Shown here: piece by piece, positions 1 through 11,865 of the stretch
Layout of the letters: every line of letters starts with the position of its first letter
How positions within the stretch are numbered: the first letter of the stretch is position 1
Origin: Proteus appendicitidis
GTDB taxonomy: Bacteria > Pseudomonadota > Gammaproteobacteria > Enterobacterales > Enterobacteriaceae
Direction of reading: 5' to 3'
DNA: 64,000 nucleotides
Assembly (NCBI RefSeq): GCF_030271835.1
Contig: NZ_CP127389.1
Coordinates: 2,950,001 to 3,014,000 of the forward strand
Program-made: the position numbers and the translations under genes
The notes under the pieces: generated by a model
What the model was told of the DNA's origin: nothing
Databases searched by the model: none
The model's input: only the letters and a program-made list of their open reading frames with translations

Positions 1-91
1 CCGCACCACCGATGCCGATAAAGTGAATATGCTTAACTTTTCTCATTTCAGGCACAAACGATCTTAATTTTGCCAGTTGTTGTGTATTCAC
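1..91 (-). CDS. murC: MurC, UDP-N-acetylmuramate-L-alanine ligase (N-terminal fragment)
   Basis: Only the first 30 codons are inside the window; the gene runs off the left edge. Reading leftwards from a GTG at 91-89 gives [18 protein letters not shown], then [11 protein letters not shown]. This is the start of MurC, including the glycine-rich nucleotide-binding loop. MurC adds L-alanine to UDP-MurNAc in the cytoplasm, the first step of the stem peptide. The gene follows murG by about 41 bp, the usual dcw order. The start is GTG rather than ATG. The call is firm even though partial, because the N-terminus is nearly identical to that of enteric MurC. Confidence 0.9.
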   Translation of the reverse strand, partial: MNTQQLAKLRSFVPEMRKVKHIHFIGIGGA

Positions 92-132
92 TATTTACTT
101 CTTCACTCTAAGTTAATGGTTACAAGTTACGT

Positions 133-1215
133 TTATTTTTTTGCTACTTCGATTATCACATTCGCTACGCGCTCTGTAGCATCCGTAATCGCAACACTTT
201 TTGCTTTCTCTGCCATCGCTAACAAGGTTTCTCTATCCCAATTTTTCAGGGTTTGTGCAATGACTTCTGGAGTTAAATCTTTTTGCTCAATAATCCGCGC
301 TGCGCCCGCTTTTTCTAACGGCAGTGCATTCCAATATTGCTGTCTATCTTTGTGCTGGAAAGGAACAAAAATAGCGGGTAATCCCGCTGCGGCAATTTCG
401 CTGACCGTTAATGCACCAGAACGACACACAACAACATCAGCCCATTGGTAAGCTTGCGCTATATCATCAATAAATTCAGTAACTTTATATTCAGATTTAA
501 CTGAATTTTTTGCTAATTCGTTCTGATAGCGTGTTTTTGTATCACTTTCGCCACCTTTTCCTGCTTGATGCCAGATTGTAACATGCTCACCGAGTAAACC
601 GGCAACTACGGGTAAGGTGTGATTTAAAATTCTAGCACCTTGGCTACCACCAATAATCAGTACTCGAACAGGTCCTGTTCTCTCTTTTAATCGTACTGAA
701 GGTGCTTCAAGTGCCAAAACATCTTCACGAACAGGATTCCCCACAACAGGTGCTTTTGGGAATGCCCCCGGAAAAGCCTGTAATACACGTTTCGCAATTT
801 TCGATAACCAGCGATTGGTTAATCCTGCGATACCATTTTGCTCATGCAAAATAACGGGTATTCCACACATCCAAGCAGCGACACCACCGGGACCTGAAAC
901 ATACCCACCCATACCAAGTACAGCATCTGGCTGATAGCGCTTCATAATGGCGCGAGCTTGGAAAATCGCTTTAATAATACGAATAGGTGCTGCAATTAAC
1001 GCTTTAATACCTTTACCACGTAAACCTGAGATACGAATAAATTCAATTTCGATACCGTGCTTAGGAACTAAATCGGCTTCCATTCTATCTGCCGTTCCTA
1101 ACCATCGGATTTCCCAACCTTGAGATTGTAGATAATGAGCAACAGCTAATCCTGGGAATACATGCCCCCCAGTACCACCAGCCATAACCATTAAACGGCG
1201 TCTACGCTCGCTCAT
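133..1215 (-). CDS. murG: MurG, UDP-GlcNAc:lipid I N-acetylglucosaminyltransferase
   Basis: 360 residues, close to the 355 of E. coli. MurG transfers GlcNAc from UDP-GlcNAc to lipid I on the inner face of the cytoplasmic membrane, making lipid II. The N-terminal loop [10 protein letters not shown] (residues 13-22), the [12 protein letters not shown] segment near 125, the [10 protein letters not shown] loop near 189, and the donor-binding [22 protein letters not shown] region near 265 are all present (GT28, GT-B fold). The start overlaps the ftsW stop by 4 nt, indicating translational coupling in the dcw operon. Confidence 0.97.
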   Translation of the reverse strand: MSERRRRLMVMAGGTGGHVFPGLAVAHYLQSQGWEIRWLGTADRMEADLVPKHGIEIEFIRISGLRGKGIKALIAAPIRIIKAIFQARAIMKRYQPDAVLGMGGYVSGPGGVAAWMCGIPVILHEQNGIAGLTNRWLSKIAKRVLQAFPGAFPKAPVVGNPVREDVLALEAPSVRLKERTGPVRVLIIGGSQGARILNHTLPVVAGLLGEHVTIWHQAGKGGESDTKTRYQNELAKNSVKSEYKVTEFIDDIAQAYQWADVVVCRSGALTVSEIAAAGLPAIFVPFQHKDRQQYWNALPLEKAGAARIIEQKDLTPEVIAQTLKNWDRETLLAMAEKAKSVAITDATERVANVIIEVAKK

Positions 1216-2405
1216 TTCGGGCTCCTTACAAACGCCTGAGCTTGTGCTAGACGTGTTTCATAATCAATTCGTAATAACATCACGATGGCAGTTGACATAA
1301 TAATCAAACTCGAACCACCGTAACTAATAAGAGGAAGGGTTAATCCCTTTGTTGGCAACATGCCTGCTGCAGCGCCTACATTCACCAATGATTGGAATGT
1401 AAACCAAATCCCGATAGAGCAAGCTAAAAAGCCTGAAAAACGTTGTTCGAGGATCAGCGCACGTCGTCCAATTTGCATCGCGCGAAAAGCGATGAAGAAT
1501 ACCATTAAAAGCACCAAAACCACACCGATATAACCAAGTTCTTCAGCTAAAATGGAGAAAATAAAGTCGGTATGTGCCTCTGGCAAATATTCTAGTTTTT
1601 GTACTGAGTTTCCTAAACCTTGTCCAAGTAAATCACCACGACCAAATGCCATTAGAGATTGTGTAAGCTGATAACCGCTACCAAATGGATCTTCCCAAGG
1701 TTCTAAGAAAGAAGTAATACGTCGAACACGGTAAGGTTCAACGATAATCAACATAACAACAGCGGCAATTCCTGAACCGATAATGGCTAAGAACTGCCAA
1801 ATTTTAGCACCCGCTAAAAATAACAGTGCTAATGTTGTTACGAATAAAACCACAACAGTTCCTAAGTCTGGTTGTAATAACAATAAAACAGCCAGTACTA
1901 ACATCACGCCCATCGGCTTACAGAAACCCCAAAAGTTATTGCGCACTTCTTCAACTTTTCGGACTAAATAGCTCGATAAATAACAAAACAGCGCAAGTTT
2001 TGATAATTCAGCAGGCTGGAAATTTAATGGCCCCACAGCAATCCAGCGTGAAGCACCATTAACTGAACTCCCTACCCCTAATACCACCAATAAAAGGAGT
2101 ATCGAGCCGAACAGCATTAAGCTGCTATAACGTTGCCAAACTGCCATTGGGATACGCATGGTGACTAACGCAATACAAAATGCGACAAGGATATAGATGC
2201 CATCACGTTTAGCAAATAAGAACGGATCTTCTGCCAGACGTTGACCAACAGGCATTGACGCTGATGTCACCATAACAAAGCCGACAACCGCTAATCCGAA
2301 AGTAAACCAGAGCAAGGTGCGATCATACGGCACAAATGCCGTATTCTCAGTTTGATAACTGCCCACTAGCCACTGTTTTAATCTTCGCATTGCGAATACG
2401 CTCAT
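1212..2405 (-). CDS. ftsW: FtsW, septal peptidoglycan glycosyltransferase (SEDS family)
   Basis: 397 residues with about ten hydrophobic segments, slightly shorter than E. coli FtsW (414). It is a SEDS-family polymerase working with FtsI at the division septum. Typical SEDS motifs are seen: NGASRWI, QPAELSK, the long loop [13 protein letters not shown] followed by [29 protein letters not shown], and the C-terminal [13 protein letters not shown]. The start overlaps the last base of murD at 2405. FtsW rather than RodA is assigned from its place in the dcw cluster between murD and murG. Confidence 0.96.
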   Translation of the reverse strand: MSVFAMRRLKQWLVGSYQTENTAFVPYDRTLLWFTFGLAVVGFVMVTSASMPVGQRLAEDPFLFAKRDGIYILVAFCIALVTMRIPMAVWQRYSSLMLFGSILLLLVVLGVGSSVNGASRWIAVGPLNFQPAELSKLALFCYLSSYLVRKVEEVRNNFWGFCKPMGVMLVLAVLLLLQPDLGTVVVLFVTTLALLFLAGAKIWQFLAIIGSGIAAVVMLIIVEPYRVRRITSFLEPWEDPFGSGYQLTQSLMAFGRGDLLGQGLGNSVQKLEYLPEAHTDFIFSILAEELGYIGVVLVLLMVFFIAFRAMQIGRRALILEQRFSGFLACSIGIWFTFQSLVNVGAAAGMLPTKGLTLPLISYGGSSLIIMSTAIVMLLRIDYETRLAQAQAFVRSPK

Positions 2406-3715
2406 CAGCCAAGCTCCCTTGCTAAACGTGCAAATTCATCACCACGCTGCTCAAAACATTTAAACTGATCTAAGCTTGCACATGCAGGAGAAAGCAACAC
2501 CATATCCCCTGATTTTACAGTAGGAGCTAAGGCTCGCATGGCTTCTTCCATTGTCACTGTTAATAAAGAGACATCTGGTCGTAGATTTGCCAATGCTTGT
2601 CCATCTTGCCCAAAACAGTACAGACGGATATTGTCACCGCTGATATAAGGCAATAAAGAAGTGAAGTCAGCAGACTTCCCATCACCGCCTAATAAAAGAT
2701 GTAGTGTGCCTTCAACTTCGAGTCCTCGTAATGCCGCTTCAGTGCTTCCCACATTGGTGGCCTTCGAGTCATTGATCCAACGTACATTTTGATGCGAATA
2801 AACTAATTGAAAGCGGTGAGCAAGACCGTGATACGTTTTCAGTACCTCGGTTGCAGCTTTACGAGAAATACCCACTGCATCAGCAAGTGCTAACGCCGCT
2901 AATGCATTGGTATAGTTATGCTGCCCTGAAAGGTACATTTCAGCCGTTGAAAGAACTTTTTCACCTTTCACTTTTAAAATGCGATTTGTGTTATCAAGCT
3001 GATAATCACCTTGTCCGACACCAAAACTCACACAACGATTATCTTTACCCAGTAAAGGTAACGTTAATGCATCATCCTCGTTATACACGCAGGTTTTAGC
3101 ATTATCGTAAATACGCAGTTTTGCTTCACGATATTGCTCTAATCCTAACGGATAGCGATTCATATGATCTTCGCTAATATTTAATACCGTTGCAGCGGCA
3201 GCTTGTAAGCTATAAGTCGTTTCTAGTTGAAAGCTCGATAGCTCTAATACGTATAAATCATGAGGCTCGGTTAATAAGGTCAGCGCTGGAACACCGATAT
3301 TGCCACCGACGCCAACGCGAATATCATCCGCGCGAGCCATTTCACCGACCAGCGTTGTCACTGTGCTTTTACCGTTAGAGCCAGTAATCGCTACAATAGG
3401 CGCTTTGGCTTCACGGCAAAACAGTTCGATATCACCAACAATTTCAACACCATGATTGATAGCTTCAACAAGCTCTGGCGTCGAAAGGGCAATCCCCGGG
3501 CTTGAGACAATTAAATCAGCATCGTTAAGCCATGCTTGATGGAAACTACCTGTATGATATTCAACGTTAGTAGGAAGCTTATCTAAGCCTCCTGGTTTTT
3601 GGCGTGTATCAATAACCTTAGGTGTAACACCTTGGCGGATAAAAAAGTCAACGCAAGAAAGGCCTGTTATTCCAAGCCCTACAACAACCACTTTTTTTCC
3701 CTGATAATTTGCCAT
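2405..3715 (-). CDS. murD: MurD, UDP-N-acetylmuramoyl-L-alanine-D-glutamate ligase
   Basis: 436 residues (E. coli 438). This cytoplasmic Mur ligase adds D-glutamate to UDP-MurNAc-L-Ala using ATP. Visible motifs are an N-terminal Rossmann-like [12 protein letters not shown], the ATP loop [15 protein letters not shown] near residue 110, the HRFQLV motif, and [16 protein letters not shown], characteristic of MurD. It begins 1 bp after the mraY stop and overlaps ftsW by one base. No missing key residue was noticed. Confidence 0.97.
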   Translation of the reverse strand: MANYQGKKVVVVGLGITGLSCVDFFIRQGVTPKVIDTRQKPGGLDKLPTNVEYHTGSFHQAWLNDADLIVSSPGIALSTPELVEAINHGVEIVGDIELFCREAKAPIVAITGSNGKSTVTTLVGEMARADDIRVGVGGNIGVPALTLLTEPHDLYVLELSSFQLETTYSLQAAAATVLNISEDHMNRYPLGLEQYREAKLRIYDNAKTCVYNEDDALTLPLLGKDNRCVSFGVGQGDYQLDNTNRILKVKGEKVLSTAEMYLSGQHNYTNALAALALADAVGISRKAATEVLKTYHGLAHRFQLVYSHQNVRWINDSKATNVGSTEAALRGLEVEGTLHLLLGGDGKSADFTSLLPYISGDNIRLYCFGQDGQALANLRPDVSLLTVTMEEAMRALAPTVKSGDMVLLSPACASLDQFKCFEQRGDEFARLARELG

Positions 3716-3716
3716 C

Positions 3717-4799
3717 TTAACGTACCTTTAATGTCGCCAGACCAATAAGCACTAACATCAGTGAGATGATCCAGAAACGGACAATAACACGAGGTTCAGG
3801 CCAGCCTTTTAATTCATAATGGTGATGAATTGGAGCCATACGGAAAATACGTTGACCACGCAACTTAAATGAGCCGACTTGTAAAATTACGGAAAGTGTT
3901 TCAACAACAAAAACACCACCCATAATAACTAATAAGAATTCTTGGCGTAATAACACCGCAATCGTCCCTAATGCGCCACCTAATGCAAGAGAGCCTACAT
4001 CGCCCATAAAAACTTGAGCCGGATAAGTATTAAACCAAAGGAAACCTAAGCCCGCACCAACGATAGCGGTACAGACAATCACTAATTCACCCGCATGCAT
4101 CAAGTAAGGAATTTTTAAGTAACTGGCAAAATTAACGTTACCTGTCGCCCATGCAACTAATGCAAAACCTGCGGCAACAAAAACGGTTGGCATAATCGCT
4201 AAACCATCTAAGCCATCGGTTAAGTTAACTGCGTTACTTGTTCCAACAATGACGAAATAAGCCAGTAAGATATACAGCATACCCAATTGAGGCATGACAT
4301 CTTTAAAGAATGGCACAACTAACTGTGTTGCAGGCGTATCTTTACCAATGGCGTACATACTAAACGCTACAACAAGGGCGAGTACGGACTGCCAAAAATA
4401 TTTCCAGCGAGCAATTAATCCTTTGGTATCTTTACGAACAACTTTGCGATAATCATCAACAAAACCAATCACGCCATAACCAATTAAAACCAGCAATACA
4501 CACCAAACATAAGGATTATCTAATCTTGCCCATAACAGTGTAGAGATGGAGATAGAGAACAGGATCATAATCCCGCCCATTGTTGGTGTACCACGTTTAC
4601 TAAAGTGCGATTCAGGGCCTTCATTACGAACCACTTGCCCAATTTGCATTTTTTGCAACCATGCGATGAGATGAGGCCCCATCCACAAAGCAATAATTAA
4701 TGCCGTCAATAAACCAACAATCGCCCTGAATGTCAGATAAGAAAACACATTAAAAAATGTATGGTATTTAACCAAATATTCGGCTAGCCAAACTAACAT
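3717..4799 (-). CDS. mraY: MraY, phospho-MurNAc-pentapeptide translocase
   Basis: 360 residues, the same as in E. coli. This integral membrane enzyme moves phospho-MurNAc-pentapeptide from UDP to undecaprenyl phosphate, forming lipid I. There are about ten membrane segments. Signature stretches are [15 protein letters not shown] (catalytic Asp pair), [21 protein letters not shown], and the cytoplasmic [17 protein letters not shown] histidine motif near the C-terminus. The start lies inside murF with a 7-nt overlap. Confidence 0.97.
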   Translation of the reverse strand: MLVWLAEYLVKYHTFFNVFSYLTFRAIVGLLTALIIALWMGPHLIAWLQKMQIGQVVRNEGPESHFSKRGTPTMGGIMILFSISISTLLWARLDNPYVWCVLLVLIGYGVIGFVDDYRKVVRKDTKGLIARWKYFWQSVLALVVAFSMYAIGKDTPATQLVVPFFKDVMPQLGMLYILLAYFVIVGTSNAVNLTDGLDGLAIMPTVFVAAGFALVAWATGNVNFASYLKIPYLMHAGELVIVCTAIVGAGLGFLWFNTYPAQVFMGDVGSLALGGALGTIAVLLRQEFLLVIMGGVFVVETLSVILQVGSFKLRGQRIFRMAPIHHHYELKGWPEPRVIVRFWIISLMLVLIGLATLKVR

Positions 4800-6175
4800 T
4801 CAAAGCACTCCTTTAATGCGTTCACGATATCTTCCATCGCGGAGCTTCGTGAACCTTTTACTAAAACTGAAACAACATCATGCTGCTGTAATAATGGAAT
4901 TAATTGGGCAAGTAAGTCGGCTTTAAAGGCAAAATGCTGACCACCTTGATTTTCATCACTAATAAAATGGCTGTGATGCCCAACAGTAAAGACACTATCA
5001 ATACCTGCACTGTGAGCAAAACGACCAACATCGCGGTGACATTTTTCTGAATCTTTACCTAATTCAGCCATATCCCCTGCAACAAAAATTTTGTATCCCG
5101 GTAATTGAGAGAGCACTTGCAAACCCGCAATCATGGAGCCATCGTTCGCATTGTAAGTGTCATCTAACACCATTTTCCCGGAAGTTAATTCAATAGGATA
5201 CAATCTTCCCGGTACTGCTTTTAATGTCGATAAACCAAGGCGAATATCTTCAAGCGTCGCCCCAGCAGATAACGCAAGAGCACTTGCCGCTAAAGCATTC
5301 GCAATATTATGACGACCCGGTAATGGTAGAGTGACTTCAACACAACCTTCTGGTGTATGTAAGGTGAAATTTGTGATGAATTGCTTAACAGCTATCTCGG
5401 TAGGATAAAAATCTGCGTTACGTTGTGCTGATAAAGAGAACGACCATTGTGTTTGGCGCGCATTTAGATGATGTTGCCACAGAGGTAAGTCATTACTATC
5501 AAGATTAATAATAGCTGTACCTTGCTCTTTTAAATGAGTAAAGATTTCACCTTTTGCCTGAGCAATACCTTCCAGCGAGCCGAAGCCTTCAATGTGTGCA
5601 GAAAAGAGGTTATTTACCAATGCACTATCTGGTTTTACCATATTGACGGTATAGGCGATTTCACCGATATGGTTTGCACCTAATTCAATAACTGCAAAAC
5701 GGTGTTCAGGCGTTAAACGAAACAGCGTTAAAGGCACGCCAATATCGTTATTTAAATTGCCATGGGTATAGAGGGTTTCACCACAGTGACGCAAAATAGA
5801 AGCCGTCATCTCTTTAACGGAAGTTTTTCCGGAAGAGCCTGTCAGCGCAACAATCTTGGCGTGGCTTAGCGAACGAATATGTGCTGCAATTTCACCCATT
5901 GCTAGATGGGTATCTTTCACAATAATTTGTGGACAATCAACTTCGATTTCACGACTAACTAAAACTGCAACAGCGCCTTTTTCTTTTACATCAGCAATAA
6001 AATCATGTGCATCAAAACGTTCACCCGCTAATGCAATAAACAGGCAATGTTCATCAATTTTACGGCTATCTGTCGAAATGGCTTTAATCGTTAACTGATT
6101 AGCTTGACTTTGCGCAATGTGGCTCAACGTACCATGAGTGACTTGTGCAATAGTTTCTAAGGATAGAGGGATCAT
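4793..6175 (-). CDS. murF: MurF, UDP-MurNAc-tripeptide-D-Ala-D-Ala ligase
   Basis: 460 residues (E. coli 452). It adds the D-Ala-D-Ala dipeptide to UDP-MurNAc-tripeptide in the cytoplasm. The ATP loop [14 protein letters not shown] lies near residue 112. [10 protein letters not shown], the middle-domain [14 protein letters not shown] and the C-terminal [11 protein letters not shown] follow in the expected order. The ATG overlaps the murE stop (ATGA, 6172-6175). The overlap with mraY downstream suggests coupled translation. Confidence 0.96.
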   Translation of the reverse strand: MIPLSLETIAQVTHGTLSHIAQSQANQLTIKAISTDSRKIDEHCLFIALAGERFDAHDFIADVKEKGAVAVLVSREIEVDCPQIIVKDTHLAMGEIAAHIRSLSHAKIVALTGSSGKTSVKEMTASILRHCGETLYTHGNLNNDIGVPLTLFRLTPEHRFAVIELGANHIGEIAYTVNMVKPDSALVNNLFSAHIEGFGSLEGIAQAKGEIFTHLKEQGTAIINLDSNDLPLWQHHLNARQTQWSFSLSAQRNADFYPTEIAVKQFITNFTLHTPEGCVEVTLPLPGRHNIANALAASALALSAGATLEDIRLGLSTLKAVPGRLYPIELTSGKMVLDDTYNANDGSMIAGLQVLSQLPGYKIFVAGDMAELGKDSEKCHRDVGRFAHSAGIDSVFTVGHHSHFISDENQGGQHFAFKADLLAQLIPLLQQHDVVSVLVKGSRSSAMEDIVNALKECFEC

Positions 6176-7659
6176 GCTATCACCCCCAATAACCGAGCAA
6201 CGGTTAATCTGTCTGAATAATCAAGACGACGCGAACCAACCAATTGATAATCTTCATGCCCTTTACCTGCGACCAAAATCATATCATTGCTATCTGCTTG
6301 CATTATCACGTTAGTAACCGCTTCAGCACGACCTTCAATAGCAATCGCACGGCCAGGATCCATTAAACCCGAAAGAATATCTTGGATAATCGCTTGAGGC
6401 TCTTCACTACGAGGATTGTCATCAGTGATAACAACTTTATCAGCCAGCTCTTCTGCAACTGCTCCCATTAGTGGGCGCTTACCTTTGTCTCTATCTCCAC
6501 CACAACCAAATACACACCACAGTTTACCTGTGCAGTGTAAACGAGCAGCTTGTAGTGCTTTCTCTAATGCATCTGGAGTATGAGCATAATCGACAATAAC
6601 CGTAGGACGATTATCCGCACTAAACACTTCCATTCGACCACAAACTGGTGTGAGTGAAGATGACGCTTTAATAACTGCATCTAATGGATATTCAAGTGCT
6701 AATAATGTCGCTAAAGCGCATAAAAGATTGCTGACATTAAATGCGCCCATTAATGGGCTTTCAATTTCACCTTCACCCCAGCTAGAACTAAAGTGAATGG
6801 TTGCTCCCGCATCATGATAATTAATCTGGGTTGTTTTAACAAAACGACCTTGCCAATTTTGTGGCAATTTATTTTCCATTGTTACGGCAACAGCGTCAGG
6901 CAAACGAGATAACCATTTTTGACCAACAGCATCATCTGCATTGATGATTTTTTCACCACTACAATGAGTGGAAAACAGTAACCATTTTGCTTCTTCGTAA
7001 TGAGCCATATCACCATGGTAATCAAGATGATCACGGCTTAAATTGGTAAAGACACTCGCGACAAAAGGCAATGCACTCACTCGACCTTGAACTAAACCAT
7101 GGGAAGAAACTTCCATAGCCGTTAATGTCGCGCCTTGATTTAATAACTGCTGTAACTCTAATTGAATATCAACCGCAGATCCTGTGGTGTTCATCGCAGG
7201 AACAACATGACCTAAAAGCCCGTTACCTACTGTTCCCATCACAGCACTTGTTTCACCTAAACCTTGCGCCCACTGTGCTAACAATTGTGTTGTTGTCGTT
7301 TTTCCATTAGTTCCAGTAACGCCAATCAGTTTCAGTTTTTCTGCAGGTTGATGATAAAAATGCCCTGCTAACTTTGATAACTCTGCATTAAGATTATCAA
7401 TATAAATAACTGGAATACCGTGGCTTTCACGGATTTCACCATGCGTTGCAACATCTTGTGCTTCCGCTAATACCGCCGAAACACCTTGAGCAATCGCTTG
7501 AGGAATATAGCGTCTACCATCAGTTTCATGACCTTTAATAGCGATAAAAAGATCACCACTCGCTGCTTTTCGGCTGTCAAGTGTCATGTCTTTGAGCATC
7601 AATGACGGTGCTTGTATCCCGAGCGCCCCTAATAGGTCACTTAAGTTAGGATCGGCCAC
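6172..7659 (-). CDS. murE: MurE, UDP-MurNAc-L-Ala-D-Glu:meso-diaminopimelate ligase
   Basis: 495 residues, the E. coli size. It adds meso-diaminopimelate to UDP-MurNAc-L-Ala-D-Glu. The P-loop [14 protein letters not shown], the [10 protein letters not shown] segment and the DNPR motif (D414-R417) are present. DNPR marks meso-DAP rather than lysine specificity, as expected of a Gram-negative. The start is 14 nt inside the end of ftsI, a larger overlap than elsewhere in the cluster. Confidence 0.97.
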   Translation of the reverse strand: MADPNLSDLLGALGIQAPSLMLKDMTLDSRKAASGDLFIAIKGHETDGRRYIPQAIAQGVSAVLAEAQDVATHGEIRESHGIPVIYIDNLNAELSKLAGHFYHQPAEKLKLIGVTGTNGKTTTTQLLAQWAQGLGETSAVMGTVGNGLLGHVVPAMNTTGSAVDIQLELQQLLNQGATLTAMEVSSHGLVQGRVSALPFVASVFTNLSRDHLDYHGDMAHYEEAKWLLFSTHCSGEKIINADDAVGQKWLSRLPDAVAVTMENKLPQNWQGRFVKTTQINYHDAGATIHFSSSWGEGEIESPLMGAFNVSNLLCALATLLALEYPLDAVIKASSSLTPVCGRMEVFSADNRPTVIVDYAHTPDALEKALQAARLHCTGKLWCVFGCGGDRDKGKRPLMGAVAEELADKVVITDDNPRSEEPQAIIQDILSGLMDPGRAIAIEGRAEAVTNVIMQADSNDMILVAGKGHEDYQLVGSRRLDYSDRLTVARLLGVIA

Positions 7660-9442
7660 TTGTATCCTCTTCTTTTTTAATTACAAATTCATTTTTATCG
7701 TCTGGCGTCAATGCATCAGGTTCTACGTTCATTGTGCGTAAAACTGCGCCCATAATGGCGCCAAACACCGGTGCGGATACTGCGCCCCCATAGTACTTAC
7801 CCGCTTTAGGTTCATTGATTATCACAACCAATGCAAAGCGAGGACGGCTTGCAGGTGCAACACCCGCCGCATAAGAGATATATTGACTGATATATTTTCC
7901 GTCTGGCCCTACTTTCTTCGCTGTCCCTGTTTTAATCGCAACACGATAACCTTTAATCGCCGCGCTCACACCACCACCACCGGGTAATGCAACGCTTTCC
8001 ATCATATGAACGACGGTTTTCATCACAGGTTCAGGGAATACACGAGTTCCCGGTACAGGAGGATCAACTTTGGTAATAGAAAGAGGACGGTAAATACCAA
8101 AACTACCAATCGTTGCGTAGACACGCGCTAACTGTAACGGCGTTACCATTAGCCCATATCCGAAAGAGAAGGTGGCCCTTTCAAGATCGGACCACCGTTG
8201 TTTTTTTATTGGAAATATGCCACTACTTTCACCAACTAGCCCCAAGTTAGTTGGCTTCCCGAATCCAAATCGTGAATAAACATCCACAAGTTCAGATGCA
8301 GGCATCGCTAACGCCAGTCTTGAAACACCAACGTTACTCGATTTCTGTAATATTCCTGTTATCGAAAGCTCATGATATAACGCCACATCTTTTATCTGAT
8401 GCCCGCTAATACGATAAGGAACAGTATTAATAACACTATTTTCTTGAATAATATGATTGTGAAGCGCACTCATCACAACCATCGGTTTTACGGTAGAACC
8501 CGGTTCAAAAATATCGGTAATAGCACGATTACGCATCGCATCTTTAGGTGTACCCGTTAAATTATTTGGGTTGTACGATGGGCTATTAGCCATCGCCAGC
8601 ACTTCACCGGTATTAACATCAACTAAAACAGCGGTTCCTGACTCTGCTTTATTCTTAATAACCGCATTGGTTAATTCGCGATAAACTACAGATTGCAAAC
8701 GTTCATCGATACTTAACATCAGGTTATGAGCGGCTTGGCTGTCTGTTTGAGCGATATTCTCGATAACACGGTTAAAACCATCTTTACGAACAACGCGCTC
8801 ACCGGGCGCACCTGTCAGCCACTGGTTAAAGCTTTTTTCAACACCTTCAATACCATCACCATCAATATTGGTTACACCAATGATGTGAGCAGTCACTTCT
8901 CCTGATGGATAATAGCGTTTTGATTCCTGACGCATGTTAATCCCAGTGATTTTTAATTTATTAATATAATCACTAATTTCAGGATTCACTTGGCGAGCCA
9001 AATAGATAAAACGAGCAGAAGGCGTTGCAACAATTTTTTGCTCAATTTGATTCACTGGCATTTTCAGTGCATCAGCAAGTGCTAACCAACGAGAGTCCGT
9101 CATATCGGGCTTAGCATCTAATACAACTTTAGGATCAGCCCAAATGGCGAAAACTGGCACGCTAACGGCAAGAGGTCTGCCCATTCTATCGCTGATCATG
9201 CCTCTTGCTGTTGGTACTTTTTGCACACGTAGAGAACGCATATCCCCCTCACGAATAAGGGGATCAGGATTAATAATCTGTAAATAGGCAACACGGATTA
9301 ATAGCGCGGCTAAAGCGATACCAATACCACCGCAAAGCAACGCAAAACGCCAACTCACAAATCCTGTTTTTTCTTCAGGCTTGCGTAGTTTGGCATTTGA
9401 CTTTGTCTTTGCTTTCGCTTTTGCCGAACGTGAAAATTTCAT
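7646..9442 (-). CDS. ftsI: FtsI (PBP3), septal peptidoglycan transpeptidase
   Basis: 598 residues. A basic, lysine-rich cytoplasmic tail is followed by one membrane anchor (about residues 32-52), a non-catalytic pedestal domain, and a C-terminal penicillin-binding domain. The serine transpeptidase motifs are S316-T-V-K319, S368-S-N370 and K504-T-G506. It crosslinks septal peptidoglycan in the periplasm together with FtsW and is the target of division-specific beta-lactams. Position after ftsL supports FtsI rather than PBP2. Confidence 0.97.
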   Translation of the reverse strand: MKFSRSAKAKAKTKSNAKLRKPEEKTGFVSWRFALLCGGIGIALAALLIRVAYLQIINPDPLIREGDMRSLRVQKVPTARGMISDRMGRPLAVSVPVFAIWADPKVVLDAKPDMTDSRWLALADALKMPVNQIEQKIVATPSARFIYLARQVNPEISDYINKLKITGINMRQESKRYYPSGEVTAHIIGVTNIDGDGIEGVEKSFNQWLTGAPGERVVRKDGFNRVIENIAQTDSQAAHNLMLSIDERLQSVVYRELTNAVIKNKAESGTAVLVDVNTGEVLAMANSPSYNPNNLTGTPKDAMRNRAITDIFEPGSTVKPMVVMSALHNHIIQENSVINTVPYRISGHQIKDVALYHELSITGILQKSSNVGVSRLALAMPASELVDVYSRFGFGKPTNLGLVGESSGIFPIKKQRWSDLERATFSFGYGLMVTPLQLARVYATIGSFGIYRPLSITKVDPPVPGTRVFPEPVMKTVVHMMESVALPGGGGVSAAIKGYRVAIKTGTAKKVGPDGKYISQYISYAAGVAPASRPRFALVVIINEPKAGKYYGGAVSAPVFGAIMGAVLRTMNVEPDALTPDDKNEFVIKKEEDTSGRS

Positions 9443-9453
9443 ACTTGCCTTAA

Positions 9454-9771
9454 TTATTTAGTTACCACGATGTTCTCTTTTGTTGGGTCAACATGGATCA
9501 TTCCCAAACCATCACTTGAAAAACGCTCTACTCGGCTATGGTCAGCCAGCGCGTTTTCTTCAAGAATGAGATTGCGCCATTCGATCTCCAATACGTTTTT
9601 CTCCAGCACTAAACGCTCTTTCTCTGCTGTTAATAAACGTGTCTTATGTGCTGTAGTGACGACATACACCGCAGAAATAATCACAGCAATCAATAAACAC
9701 ACAGGTAATTTGCCATGACGCAGTAAATCCTGCCCTATAACTCCCGGTAGTGAGTGTCGTTCAGTAGACAT
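9454..9771 (-). CDS. ftsL: FtsL, cell division protein
   Basis: 105 residues, a little shorter than E. coli FtsL (121). A short cytoplasmic N-terminus is followed by one membrane segment (about 20-38, [20 protein letters not shown]) and a periplasmic heptad-rich region, [21 protein letters not shown]. That is the topology of FtsL, which bridges FtsB and FtsQ in the divisome. Its ATG directly abuts the rsmH stop, and ftsI starts 11 nt downstream. Family sequence conservation is low, so the call rests on topology and synteny. Confidence 0.93.
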   Translation of the reverse strand: MSTERHSLPGVIGQDLLRHGKLPVCLLIAVIISAVYVVTTAHKTRLLTAEKERLVLEKNVLEIEWRNLILEENALADHSRVERFSSDGLGMIHVDPTKENIVVTK

Positions 9772-10719
9772 TTATTCCTCAATACGTTGTGCTACACGTA
9801 ATACAGAGCTTCGCGCCCGTGGATTTTCTTCAACTTCTACGCCTGTCGGTTTCATCTTGTGAATACTCGATAAGCGAGCGCTTCCTAACTCTTTTATTTG
9901 CGTTTCTGTGAGAGGAATTCCCGCAGGGACAACAGGTCCTTTGCTTTCATCTCGAATAAAACGCTTCACTAATCTGTCTTCCAATGAATGGAAACTAATC
10001 ACTGATAAACGTCCTTCAGGGGCTAAAACAGAAACCGCACCTTTTAATGCTTTTTCAATTTCATCTAATTCGCTATTAATATAGATGCGAATTGCCTGAA
10101 AACTGCGTGTTGCTGGATGTTTATGTCGCTCTTTTACTGGGCTTGCATCGCTAATTAAATCAGCCAATTGTTTAGTGCGAGTCAAAGGCTCTTCTGTTTT
10201 GTTACGTGCAACAATGGCGCGAGCAATACGTTTAGCAAAACGTTCTTCACCAAAGGTTTTCAATACCCATGTGATGTCGTCTTCTGCTGCTGTCATCAGC
10301 CATTGTGCGGCTGATTGCCCTGATGTAGGGTCCATACGCATATCAAGCGGTCCATCACGCATAAATGAGAAACCACGTTCAGGATCATCAAGTTGAGGAG
10401 AAGAAACACCTAAATCCAGTAATACACCGTCAATCTTCCCAGCTAAGTCAAGCTCCTGCACATACTGTTCAATATTTGAAAAAGGTCCATGGACAATAGA
10501 AAATCGAGCATCATCAATTTCATTAGCAACGGCTATGGCTTGTGGATCTCTGTCTATCGCAATCAAGCGACCTTGTTCACCCAATTGCGATAAAATTAGA
10601 CGGGAGTGCCCCCCACGACCAAATGTTCCGTCGATATAGATACCTGAAGGTTTAATATTCAGGCCATTCACTGCTTCATCCAGTAATACACTGGTATGAC
10701 TAAAATTATTCGTTGTCAT
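9772..10719 (-). CDS. rsmH: RsmH (MraW), 16S rRNA m4C1402 methyltransferase
   Basis: 315 residues (E. coli 313). It N4-methylates C1402 of 16S rRNA using S-adenosylmethionine. The N-terminus [13 protein letters not shown] and the SAM-binding [12 protein letters not shown] are followed by [23 protein letters not shown] and the C-terminal [13 protein letters not shown] and [10 protein letters not shown]. It begins 3 bp after the mraZ stop, the conserved mraZ-rsmH arrangement at the head of dcw clusters. Confidence 0.97.
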   Translation of the reverse strand: MTTNNFSHTSVLLDEAVNGLNIKPSGIYIDGTFGRGGHSRLILSQLGEQGRLIAIDRDPQAIAVANEIDDARFSIVHGPFSNIEQYVQELDLAGKIDGVLLDLGVSSPQLDDPERGFSFMRDGPLDMRMDPTSGQSAAQWLMTAAEDDITWVLKTFGEERFAKRIARAIVARNKTEEPLTRTKQLADLISDASPVKERHKHPATRSFQAIRIYINSELDEIEKALKGAVSVLAPEGRLSVISFHSLEDRLVKRFIRDESKGPVVPAGIPLTETQIKELGSARLSSIHKMKPTGVEVEENPRARSSVLRVAQRIEE

Positions 10720-10722
10720 TAT

Positions 10723-11181
10723 TTAAAGTGATAAATCCAATAGTCGTGTCGATAACGGTTCCTGTGAGGTTTGCTCGGCTACAATGTCTTTTTCGATCTG
10801 TTTGTACCAGACCTGTTCATCCCACAATTCAAATTTATTGAATTGACCGACTAACATGACCTCTTTTGTTAGCCCCGCATGCTGTCTTAGCGTGCTAGCT
10901 AACAAAAGACGTCCTGCGCTATCCATTTGGCATTCGCTGGCGTGACCTAATAACAGACGTTGAACTCGACGTTCCGCAGGGTTCATGGAGGACAAAGCCG
11001 CTAATTTTAACTCAATTTTTTCCCATTCTGGAAGGGTATAAAGCAATAAACATGGCTGATTGAGATCAATGGTACAAACCATTTGACCTTCAGAAATCTC
11101 ATTCAGCGTTGTTCGATAACGGGAAGGAATTGTTATTCGCCCTTTGCTGTCAAGATTAACGAGAGTTGCTCCACGAAACAT
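10723..11181 (-). CDS. mraZ: MraZ, transcriptional regulator of the dcw cluster
   Basis: 152 residues from the second ATG, exactly the E. coli length. Two SpoVT/AbrB-like MraZ repeats are seen, each with a DSKGRI/DSAGRL-type motif: [17 protein letters not shown] near the N-terminus and [13 protein letters not shown] in the second half. The in-frame ATG 6 nt earlier (11187) is disfavoured because the GGGGG ribosome-binding element lies too close to it and well placed for 11181. MraZ binds GTGGG repeats upstream of its own gene; such repeats are present at 11210-11234. Confidence 0.95.
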   Translation of the reverse strand: MFRGATLVNLDSKGRITIPSRYRTTLNEISEGQMVCTIDLNQPCLLLYTLPEWEKIELKLAALSSMNPAERRVQRLLLGHASECQMDSAGRLLLASTLRQHAGLTKEVMLVGQFNKFELWDEQVWYKQIEKDIVAEQTSQEPLSTRLLDLSL

Positions 11182-11209
11182 CCTCATTACCCCCAGCTCT
11201 GTAATTTAC

Positions 11210-11234
11210 ACCACATTATCCCACAAATCCCCAC
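11210..11234 (-). promoter_or_regulatory. MraZ operator: three GTGGG-type repeats
   Basis: On the minus strand, GTGGG, GTGGG and GTGGT occur at exact 10-bp spacing (plus-strand CCCAC-type blocks ending at 11234, 11224 and 11214), 30-50 bp before mraZ. MraZ is known to bind direct TGGG(N) repeats with this spacing and to repress the dcw promoter. The spacing and position match; binding itself is inferred. Confidence 0.85.
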
Positions 11235-11865
11235 AAATAGAGTTTACGGATGGTATGAAAACGTTGTCAAGCCAGATATAGGAAGCTTTATTTATATTTA
11301 CAGTAATTTGATAAGAACACCGGAATGTTTAAATTATCGACAAAAAGAAAAAAGGGAATATTAACACCATGATTAATAGAGGTTATTTTTCAAATTCTAT
11401 TTTTAATCACGAAAAGTAATTATTTATAGCGATTACAAGGGAGAAAACCAGATAAAGAAATCATAATAAGTAAATCATGATTTTTATTATAAAAAACTAA
11501 TTTATTGCAGTTCATTTGCCTTTGGCCAACATAATAATTTGAGGTTGTTTTTATATAAACAAAAACAGTAAGACGAAAAAAAATAATTCAATATCATGAA
11601 GATAGTTATTTATTTTTTTCTTAACTTTCCCAAAATAAAATTAATAACTCATTAAATTTAAGCAATATCACTTATGGATATGCCAAAATTTAATCTACGA
11701 ACTTAGTAAAATGAGAAAAATAGTAAAAAAAGGCTTAAGATTAATCTCAAATTTAATATTCTCTAAGCAATTCGACATTCTTAAATCAAATAAAACATCC
11801 CCGTTTTAATTTAATAAAACAGGGATAGGTATAAATGCAGATAATTACTAACAGAGCGGCATCAA
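11235..11865. other. AT-rich intergenic region between mraZ and cra
   Basis: About 630 bp with many stops in all frames. It must hold the dcw promoter near its left end and the cra terminator at its right end (see 11796-11828). Short open frames here have no ribosome-binding site or recognisable composition. I see no RNA gene or repeat element in the middle. Confidence 0.6.
11796..11828 (-). terminator. Rho-independent terminator of cra
   Basis: The minus strand reads ATCCCTGTTTTA - loop - TAAAACGGGGAT and then a T-rich GTTTTATTT tract, about 40 bp after the cra stop. The stem has one mismatch and the U-tract is interrupted, so strength is uncertain. Confidence 0.65.

Noticed and set aside
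11083..11364. 93-codon plus-strand frame antisense to mraZ
   Set aside because: It is antisense to mraZ and the MraZ operator; shadow frame without ribosome-binding site.
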